Shown: positions 22,937 to 28,094 of the stretch, piece after piece
Layout of the letters: every line of letters begins with the position of its first letter
Numbering within the stretch: position 1 is the stretch's first letter
Assembly (NCBI GenBank): GCA_028688175.1
Contig: JAQTYS010000005.1
Location: 1-28,094, forward strand
Origin: Methanothrix sp.
GTDB taxonomy: Archaea; Halobacteriota; Methanosarcinia; Methanotrichales; Methanotrichaceae
Reading direction: 5' to 3'
Length of the DNA: 28,094 bases
The notes under the pieces: generated by a model
Databases searched by the model: none
What the model was told of the DNA's origin: nothing
Seen by the model: only the letters and a program-made list of their open reading frames with translations
Translations under genes and position numbers: made by a program

Positions 22937-24067
22937 ATGAGAGACAAAGCCCTCCCTGAAGATGAGGTAATGCGCATCCTGGCAGAGACGAGAGCACATG
23001 ACTACAGCTATGACCGCTTCTTATCCACCATGTGCACCCTGCCCCATCCTATTGCGGTAAGGGCTCATGACATGTTCCTGGAGACGAACCTGGGAGACCC
23101 GGGTTTGTTTCCGGGTGTGGCCGAACTGGAAGAACGAGTTGTGGCCATGCTGGGCGAGATGCTGGGCTGTCCGGACGCCTCGGGCTATGTCTCCACAGGC
23201 GGCACTGAGTCCAACATCCAGGCCATCCGGGCGGCCAGAAATGAGGCCGGAAGAAAAGACGGCAATATCGTCGTTCCAGCCTCGGCCCACTTCTCTTTTG
23301 ACAAGATCGGAGACCTCCTCTGTCTGGAGGTGCGAAAGGCAAAGCTGGATGAGAGCCTCAAGGTCGATTTATCATCGGTCGAGTCTCTGCTGGACGAGAG
23401 GACTGTGGCACTGGTGGGCATCGCCGGGACAACCGAGTTTGGCCAGGTGGACCCCATTGAGCAGTTAGCCAAGATGGCGGTCGAGCGGGGCATTCACCTG
23501 CATGTGGACGCAGCATTTGGCGGTTTTGTCCTGCCCTTCTTGGAAAAGAAGTATGCCTGGGACTTTTCCGTGCCGGGGGTCTCTTCCATTACCATCGATC
23601 CACATAAGATGGGCATGAGCACCATTCCCGCCGGCGGTCTGCTCTTTCGCGGACAGGAATGCTTGAGTGCCCTGGAGACGGAGACCCATTATCTCACCAA
23701 AGCCAGGCAGGCATCTCTAACCGGCACGAGAAGCGGAGCTGCTGCCGCAGCCACTTACGCTGTGATGATGCATCTGGGCAGGGAAGGCTTTAAAGAAATG
23801 GTTGACTACTGCATGGACCTGACGCAACATCTGGTGGCAGGTGCCAGAGAGATCGGCGTTTCTCCGACGATCGAGCCCATTATGAACGTTGTGGCATTGC
23901 AGGTTCCCTCTCCCGCAAAGGTGCGTGAGGAGCTGATGAAGAGGGATTGGCATGTCTCCATGACTCGCGAGCCCAACAGAGCCCTGAGGTTGATACTGAT
24001 GAGGCATATGACACGGGAGAACATAGATCTGTTTCTGGAGGATTTGAAAGCCATCTTGGAAAGGTGA
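22937..24067 (+). CDS. mfnA: L-tyrosine decarboxylase MfnA (tyrosine/aspartate decarboxylase family)
   Basis: A 376-residue PLP-dependent group II decarboxylase. In methanogens MfnA makes tyramine from tyrosine, the first step to the aminomethylfuran part of methanofuran; related enzymes decarboxylate aspartate to beta-alanine for CoA. The PLP-binding block is intact: STGGTESNIQAIRAAR, HVDAAFGGFVLPF, and DPHKMGMSTIPAGG with Schiff-base Lys224. Length fits the archaeal family (about 370-390). A GGGAT site precedes the ATG by 5 bases. It sits 15 bases behind ppsA and ends before a convergent hairpin. Tyrosine versus aspartate preference cannot be settled from sequence by eye. Confidence 0.93.
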   Translation: MRDKALPEDEVMRILAETRAHDYSYDRFLSTMCTLPHPIAVRAHDMFLETNLGDPGLFPGVAELEERVVAMLGEMLGCPDASGYVSTGGTESNIQAIRAARNEAGRKDGNIVVPASAHFSFDKIGDLLCLEVRKAKLDESLKVDLSSVESLLDERTVALVGIAGTTEFGQVDPIEQLAKMAVERGIHLHVDAAFGGFVLPFLEKKYAWDFSVPGVSSITIDPHKMGMSTIPAGGLLFRGQECLSALETETHYLTKARQASLTGTRSGAAAAATYAVMMHLGREGFKEMVDYCMDLTQHLVAGAREIGVSPTIEPIMNVVALQVPSPAKVREELMKRDWHVSMTREPNRALRLILMRHMTRENIDLFLEDLKAILER

Positions 24068-24112
24068 TTTTATAATTGGCAGGGATTTTACTATAAAATT
24101 AAACAAATATTT

Positions 24113-24137
24113 GGTCGGGTTCGGAGAACCTTCGACC
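24113..24137. terminator. Hairpin between convergent mfnA and TRAM genes
   Basis: GGTCG and GGTTC (24113-24122) pair with GAACC and CGACC (24126-24137) around a GGA loop, leaving a two-base TT bulge in the 3' arm. It lies between two converging genes, so it may serve as a two-way terminator. The flanks are AT-rich, with a U-run on the minus side. Confidence 0.5.
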
Positions 24138-24158
24138 TCATTTGATTAAAACCGAAAA

Positions 24159-24380
24159 TCAAACTTTATGACCGATGGCAAAGCGTCTCATTACCTTATC
24201 GATCTGGATCTTGACAGCGTCGCCTACTTTGGTGTCGGCTACGAAGATCACAAAACCCTCTACTCGGGCAATGCCGTCGCCTTCTCGGGCAATGTCCTCA
24301 ATATTGACATCGTACTCTTTTCCGACCTCTACCGGGGCAGGGGTGCCCATGGCGGATCGATCTGCGTTATAATTTGCCAA
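24159..24380 (-). CDS. TRAM-domain RNA-binding protein
   Basis: A 73-residue stand-alone TRAM domain protein, a small OB-like RNA binder that acts as a cold-responsive RNA chaperone in some methanogens. The domain fills residues about 15-70: PVEVGKEYDVNIEDIAREGDGIARVEGFVIFV, then VGDAVKIQIDKVMRRFAIG. The start is TTG at 24380, supported by GGTGAC ending 5 bases upstream (24391-24386). The next in-frame ATG (residue 11) would remove a variable tail only. A truncated relative lies directly upstream on the same strand (24423-24536). Confidence 0.88.
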   Translation of the reverse strand: MANYNADRSAMGTPAPVEVGKEYDVNIEDIAREGDGIARVEGFVIFVADTKVGDAVKIQIDKVMRRFAIGHKV

Positions 24381-24422
24381 AATACGTCACCGTCCTTGAA
24401 AAGCAATCAGATTTTATGACTT

Positions 24423-24536
24423 CTAGCGAAGCACAACATTGCCATCATATTCTTCTCCAGCTTCGATTGGTGCAGTTGGATCGGATCCTCCATTGAAAGA
24501 TCCATTTTGGCCTTGGAACAAATCTTCACCATCCAT
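24423..24536 (-). pseudogene. Truncated tandem relative of the TRAM protein, 37 aa
   Basis: An ATG at 24536 opens 37 codons to a TAG at 24425-24423. The product ends APIEAGEEYDGNVVLR, where APIEAGEEYDGNV aligns with APVEVGKEYDVNI of the neighbouring TRAM protein (8 of 13 identical). The rest of the domain is missing: the frame stops and I see no continuation in the other frames before the next gene. The N-terminal tail is Gly/Asn-rich and unlike that of the full copy. It may be a decayed tandem duplicate or a short expressed peptide. It ends 42 bases before the TRAM start. Confidence 0.5.
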
Positions 24537-24643
24537 TGCGATAAGCCATAAAACCATCTTTCGCGGTCAGCTTCCTCGTTATCCGACTATTAAATCCTTT
24601 TGCTCATTGTATGCCAATTTATTTCTGCTAGGATGTCGCTCCT

Positions 24644-25546
24644 ATGCATATGGACTGCCTGGATAGATACAGAGAAATCGTGCCGGATTATGTTGGCTTT
24701 CGGGCCATTCAAAGCCTGCCCCTCTACAATTCCGCTCGCATCAATACTCTGAAGATAGAGAGAGAAAAGCTCCTGGAAAGGCTGGAAGAAGAGGGCGTTT
24801 CTTTCAGGAGATTCGACTGGTATCCTCTGGGCTTGAAACTGGACATAGAGAGCCCAGGCAAGCTGCTGGAAAACCTCTTGGGGTTCATTCACATCCAGGA
24901 GGAGCTGTCCATGGTTCCGCCACTGGTGCTTGACCCACAGCCCGGAGAGTGCGTCCTGGACCTGTGTGCCTCTCCTGGCAGCAAGACCACGCAAATCTCG
25001 CAGATGATGGAAAATCGGGGTCTTGTAATCGCCAATGAGCCCTCTTTAGCAAGAGTTGCCCCCCTGCGCTCCAACTGCGAGCGGCTGGGGGTGCTGAACG
25101 TTGCGGTCACCCGTTATGATGGTCGCAATTTCCCTCGCGGTCCATTCGACAGGGTTCTGGTGGACGCACCATGCTCTTCCGAGGGTCGGGAGAGAAGAGG
25201 GCCTGGGGTTTTATCCAGATGCAGCCGGGAAAGATCTCTGGATTTGGGAGTACTGCAGCTTTCTCTTCTCAGGAACGCTCTGCGCCTGACCAAGCCGGGA
25301 GGCACCGTAGTCTACTCCACCTGCACCTATGCCCCGGAGGAAAACGAGCTGGTAGTCCAGGAGGCAATAGAGGATGCAGAGGATCTGCGATTGGAGAAGG
25401 TCAGCATTCCTGGCCTTCAGGAGTGTCCTGGAATTACAGAGTGGAATGGCAAAAGGCTGAGCGATGAACTGTCGTGCACCGCCCGCTACTATCCGCATAT
25501 CAATGATACGGGAGGCTTTTATGTCGCCAAGATCATCAAGAATTAG
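24644..25546 (+). CDS. tRNA/rRNA cytosine-C5 methyltransferase (NOL1/NOP2/Sun family)
   Basis: A 300-residue SAM-dependent RNA m5C methyltransferase. Motifs in order are the SAM site LDLCASPGSKTTQ (residues about 105-117), motif IV VDAPCSSEG with Cys177 (release cysteine), and motif VI VVYSTCTYAPEENE with Cys227 (nucleophile). The N-terminal 90 residues resemble the RNA-binding part of short archaeal NSUN proteins; no PUA domain is in this chain. The overlapping next gene encodes a PUA-like protein that may supply it. The start is ATG 24644 with AGGATG upstream; ATG 24650 is possible. The target RNA (tRNA or rRNA) is not resolved. Confidence 0.92.
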   Translation: MHMDCLDRYREIVPDYVGFRAIQSLPLYNSARINTLKIEREKLLERLEEEGVSFRRFDWYPLGLKLDIESPGKLLENLLGFIHIQEELSMVPPLVLDPQPGECVLDLCASPGSKTTQISQMMENRGLVIANEPSLARVAPLRSNCERLGVLNVAVTRYDGRNFPRGPFDRVLVDAPCSSEGRERRGPGVLSRCSRERSLDLGVLQLSLLRNALRLTKPGGTVVYSTCTYAPEENELVVQEAIEDAEDLRLEKVSIPGLQECPGITEWNGKRLSDELSCTARYYPHINDTGGFYVAKIIKN

Positions 25547-26006
25547 AAATGTATTTGAGCCGCTGGATAGTTCCCTCGTAACGAAGTTGTGGCAAGAGCG
25601 GTTTTGCATTTCAGGGCAGGCCTTTTCCGGCTGCAAATTTTTCCGAAAGGCGAGAAGCATCTGGGCCATCAGCGATGTCGATCTTCCCGCACTCAGCTAC
25701 GAGGCCGTTGGAATGCGCATTATGAACTGCAAGGATCGCCCGTGGAAGCCCACCACCTCGGCTCTGCAGATCTTCGGCCGATATGCCACCAAGAATGTTA
25801 TTCATCTAAATCAGGAAGAAGCAATGATCTTTCTGAAAGGGGACAGCCAGGCAATCGAATCGGATTGCGAGAATGGTTATGTGGTAGTTTTTTATAGAGG
25901 GGATGTGCTTGGGTGCGGTCTATACTCACATGGCAAGCTTGTCTCCCAAATTCCCAAAGAAAGAAGAATGGCAAGCACTATCAAGGGCGCCGAATGTGAA
26001 GATTGA
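25521..26006 (+). CDS. PUA-like ribosome biogenesis protein (COG3270-type)
   Basis: A 161-residue protein resembling the COG3270 family, PUA-like RNA-binding proteins annotated beside NOL1/NOP2/fmu methyltransferases and similar to the C-terminal part of RsmF. Conserved-looking stretches are GMRIMNCKDRPWKPTTSALQIFGRYATKNVIHLNQEEA and NGYVVVFYRGDVLGCGLYSHGKLVSQIPKERR. The frame opens at 25464, but the ATG at 25521 is better: it gives a 26-base overlap with the methyltransferase and avoids a non-homologous extension. The overlap suggests coupled translation and a methyltransferase-RNA-binding pair. cofH follows after 18 bases. Confidence 0.8.
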   Translation: MSPRSSRIRNVFEPLDSSLVTKLWQERFCISGQAFSGCKFFRKARSIWAISDVDLPALSYEAVGMRIMNCKDRPWKPTTSALQIFGRYATKNVIHLNQEEAMIFLKGDSQAIESDCENGYVVVFYRGDVLGCGLYSHGKLVSQIPKERRMASTIKGAECED

Positions 26007-26024
26007 GGAGAGTGAGAATCATAA

Positions 26025-27083
26025 ATGATCTCAGAAGTCTCGGATACTGCGGAAACGGTTACATTTCCTGCAAAACCATATTCCTATCAAGGTGAACTGA
26101 AAAAGCTGTGGCAACAGCCCCTGCGTCTCTTCCGCCTGGCCAATGCCCTGCGGGAGAAAAGCTGCGGCGATGTTGTCTCTTTTGTCATAAACCGAAATAT
26201 CAACTTCACCAATGAATGTACCGGGACATGCAAATTCTGCTCTTTCAAGCACAATAGTATCTATTTCCTCACTGGTGAGCAAATTTTGCAGCGCACCGCT
26301 GAGGCTGAGCGATTGGGTGCAACGGAGATCTGTCTGCAAGGAGGGCTTGCCCCAAAAATGCATCTGGAGGACTACTGCCAGATCCTGGAGTTAATACATC
26401 GCGACTTTCCCAGGATGCATCTGCATGCCTACTCTCCCATGGAGGTGCTGCACATGTCACAAAACTCCGGTGTTGAGGTAAATGATGCTCTGCAGGAGCT
26501 AAAAAAAAGTGGCCTTGGCTCCATGCCAGGAACTGCCGCTGAGATTCTTGTCGACATCGTGCGCCAGAAGATCTGCCCGAATAAGCTGAATACTCAGAAG
26601 TGGCGGCAGATAATCATGGCTGCGCATGATTTGGGAATTCCTACTACCTCGACCATGCTCTTTGGCCATGTGGAGAGTATTGATGATCGTCTGTGCCACC
26701 TGCAAATCTTAAAAGAGATTCAGCAGGAGACGGGAGGATTTACAGAGATGGTTCTGCTTCCCTTCATTGCGGATAATAATATGCTTGGCAAGATTGCCAA
26801 AGGCGCCGATCTGCTGGATCGTCTCAAGATGCATGCTCTGGCCAGGGTTGCTCTTTATCCCAACATCACCAACATCCAGGCGAGCTGGACCAAATTGGGC
26901 CGGGAATCCGCGGCGGCTGCTTTGGATTGGGGGGCCAATGACCTGGGAGGTACGCTCATGGATGAGGGAATCGCCCGCAATTCCCGGGAAGCGCCCAGTA
27001 TCTCTGCAGAGGAGCTCTCAGAGCTGATAGAAGGGCGGGGAAAGAGGGCGGTGCAGAGGACAACTCTCTACGAAAGAGCATAA
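26025..27083 (+). CDS. cofH: FO synthase subunit CofH (radical SAM)
   Basis: A 352-residue radical-SAM enzyme. With CofG it makes FO, the deazaflavin chromophore of coenzyme F420; CofH joins tyrosine to the ribitylaminouracil. The 4Fe-4S motif is ECTGTCKFC (Cys65, Cys69, Cys72; CX3CX2C). ICLQGGLAPKMHLEDYCQILELI and MHLHAYSPMEV mark CofH rather than CofG. SWTKLGRESAAAALDWGANDLGGT is the typical C-terminal block. GTGAG lies 8 bases before the ATG, within the spacer after the COG3270-type gene. No cofG lies next to it in the window, unlike genomes with a cofGH pair. Confidence 0.94.
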   Translation: MISEVSDTAETVTFPAKPYSYQGELKKLWQQPLRLFRLANALREKSCGDVVSFVINRNINFTNECTGTCKFCSFKHNSIYFLTGEQILQRTAEAERLGATEICLQGGLAPKMHLEDYCQILELIHRDFPRMHLHAYSPMEVLHMSQNSGVEVNDALQELKKSGLGSMPGTAAEILVDIVRQKICPNKLNTQKWRQIIMAAHDLGIPTTSTMLFGHVESIDDRLCHLQILKEIQQETGGFTEMVLLPFIADNNMLGKIAKGADLLDRLKMHALARVALYPNITNIQASWTKLGRESAAAALDWGANDLGGTLMDEGIARNSREAPSISAEELSELIEGRGKRAVQRTTLYERA

Positions 27084-27105
27084 TCTTAATATGATTGCAA
27101 AATGC

Positions 27106-27134
27106 GACGATAAGCTTTACATATTTTGACGATA
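27106..27134 (+). promoter_or_regulatory. pstS promoter with TATA box flanked by GACGATA direct repeats
   Basis: GACGATA occurs at 27106-27112 and 27128-27134, 22 bp apart (about two helical turns), on either side of a TATA-like TTTACATA (27116-27123). The TATA centre is about 25 bp before the ATG at 27144, so the transcript would be nearly leaderless. The repeats are a candidate regulator site, perhaps for phosphate response; that role is a guess from the downstream gene. Confidence 0.4.
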
Positions 27135-27143
27135 CACTTCCTG

Positions 27144-27971
27144 ATGGTGGGGCTCATTAGAAAAATAATAGTCATCATGTTAATTGCTTTGCTTGCTTTC
27201 GTCGTCATCTGGTCGGCATCGGCTAAAGATGTCACCATATCGGGATCATCAACCGTGATGCCTCTGGCTGAGGTTGCGGCGGAGGAATTCAATATTCAGC
27301 AGCATGATTATGTGGTGACGGTTTCCGCTGGAGGAACAGGTGCCGGAATTCTGGGCATTGCCGAGCGCAAGAATGACATCGCAATGGCCTCGCGTGAGAT
27401 AACCGGGGACGAACGGCAAAGATTTGGAGATTCTTTTGAGGAGTTCCTGATAGGCCTTGACGGCATCAGCCTGGCAGTGAGCGATGAGGTATACGAGGCC
27501 GGTGTGAAGGGGCTGACCCGAGATCAAGTAAGGGAGATTTATTTGGGAAACATCACCAACTGGAAGGAGCTTGGCGGCCCGGATGCAGATATCTATGTGA
27601 TATCACGAGAAGAGGGTTCCGGGACCCGCGACAGCTTCAATGAGATAGCTTTGGGCCGCAAAGATGTCGAGATGCCTGGCGTTGACACCGTGGCCTTTGG
27701 AGCAGCCGAGGTCAAGACCGCCATAGCAGGAAGTGACAAAGCAATAGGCTATCTCGGTTTCAATTATCTGGGTGGCGGAGTCGCAGGCATAGCCTTTAAT
27801 GGAATCGCCCCTACTTATGAAAATATAAAATTGGATCTATATGAGCTGCACCGGCACCTCTACTTCTATACCTATGGAAAGCCAACGAGCGGTGCACAAG
27901 CATTCATCGATTTTGTGCGAGGGCCGGAGGGCCAGAAGATCGCTGCGGATGAGGGTTTCATTCCAATGTGA
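27144..27971 (+). CDS. pstS: Phosphate ABC transporter substrate-binding protein, PstS-like
   Basis: A 275-residue extracytoplasmic phosphate-binding protein (PBP-like). An N-terminal hydrophobic signal segment (RKIIVIMLIALLAFVVIWSASA) is followed by the mature start KDVTISGSSTVMPLAE, the PstS phosphate-loop pattern. Further family blocks are VSAGGTGAGILGIAERKNDIAMASREI, YLGNITNWKELGG and SREEGSGTRDSFNE. No lipobox cysteine is seen, so anchoring may be by an uncleaved signal segment. The frame opens at TTG 27126; ATG 27144 is preferred from TATA spacing. No pstC/A/B genes follow in the remaining 123 bases. Confidence 0.9.
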   Translation: MVGLIRKIIVIMLIALLAFVVIWSASAKDVTISGSSTVMPLAEVAAEEFNIQQHDYVVTVSAGGTGAGILGIAERKNDIAMASREITGDERQRFGDSFEEFLIGLDGISLAVSDEVYEAGVKGLTRDQVREIYLGNITNWKELGGPDADIYVISREEGSGTRDSFNEIALGRKDVEMPGVDTVAFGAAEVKTAIAGSDKAIGYLGFNYLGGGVAGIAFNGIAPTYENIKLDLYELHRHLYFYTYGKPTSGAQAFIDFVRGPEGQKIAADEGFIPM

Positions 27972-27976
27972 CCACT

Positions 27977-27996
27977 CCCATGAATAAATTCACGGG
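27977..27996. other. Hairpin after pstS resembling an IS200/IS605-type end
   Basis: CCC-A-TGAA (27977-27984) and TTCA-C-GGG (27989-27996) pair around a TAAA loop with one A-C mismatch. It begins five bases after the pstS stop. No U-run follows, so a terminator role is weak. The sequence and the GGGCTTTCAACCGAGGG that follows recall the subterminal hairpins of IS200/IS605-TnpB elements, from memory. No transposase or TnpB is in the window. Confidence 0.35.
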
Positions 27997-28094
27997 CATC
28001 TACGGGCTTTCAACCGAGGGTATGTGATCCCATGCCCCTTTATTTATCCGGTCTCGCTCCCATTGGTCCAAGTTTTACGCTGTGGCCTACCCAC

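Noticed and set aside
5778..28094. CRISPR arrays, tRNA or rRNA genes
   Set aside because: No regularly spaced repeats and no cloverleaf-like or rRNA-like segments were seen in the intergenic spaces by eye. A tRNAscan or CRISPR search was not possible.

Overview
The window reads as a euryarchaeal methanogen, most likely the order Methanosarcinales and probably a Methanothrix (Methanosaeta)-type lineage. The order and genus are inferred; no rRNA is present. Support comes from an archaeal D-family polymerase large subunit (DP2), two adjacent methanogenesis marker genes (mmp2, mmp4/mtxX), a thermosome, cofH (coenzyme F420 deazaflavin synthesis), mfnA (methanofuran tyramine synthesis), a TRAM-domain protein, and archaeal signals (TATA boxes, GGTGA/GAGG ribosome binding sites, short leaders, U-tract terminators). 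Housekeeping genes have balanced to moderately high GC. Three stretches are clearly AT-richer: the hsdS recognition domains, the membrane protein gene after hsdR, and a small transposon-like element.

Layout. 1-3208 (minus): polC/DP2, cut by the window edge, preceded by and overlapping a PPC/DUF296 gene. 3209-3744: a 536-bp gap with a TATA palindrome, a hairpin and two doubtful small ORFs. 3745-5575 (plus): mmp2 and mmp4/mtxX, 1 bp apart. 5609-5737: a possible 42-aa ORF starting inside a hairpin. 5778-6275 (minus): rubrerythrin. 6372-16132: an accessory defence island. It holds a divergent hicB-hicA toxin-antitoxin pair and a type I restriction-modification operon, hsdM - 39-aa ORF - hsdS - Mrr-like nuclease - hsdR. 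All four junctions in that operon are 4-base NTGA stop/start overlaps. Behind it lie small-ORF debris, an unrecognised membrane protein, and a 292-bp nonautonomous element with perfect 17-bp inverted ends and a 6-bp target duplication.

16250-28094 is mostly housekeeping again. It holds the thermosome (minus), divergent from a DJ-1/PfpI isonitrile-hydratase-like gene across an inverted-repeat operator candidate. moeA and a DUF2284 metal-binding protein form a minus-strand pair, divergent from ppsA-mfnA. A TRAM protein follows, with a truncated tandem relative. Then come an RNA m5C methyltransferase with an overlapping PUA-like partner (COG3270), cofH, and a PstS-like phosphate-binding protein. 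A hairpin after pstS resembles the ends of IS200/IS605-type elements.

How the genes fit together: mmp2/mmp4, cofH and mfnA serve methanogenesis and its cofactors; moeA supplies the Mo/W pterin used by formylmethanofuran dehydrogenase; ppsA feeds gluconeogenesis. In the defence island, HsdM/S/R form a standard type I complex. The embedded Mrr-like protein, whose N-terminal domain may be an EVE/PUA-like reader, could add modification-dependent cleavage. The most novel candidate is the 39-aa ORF locked between hsdM and hsdS.
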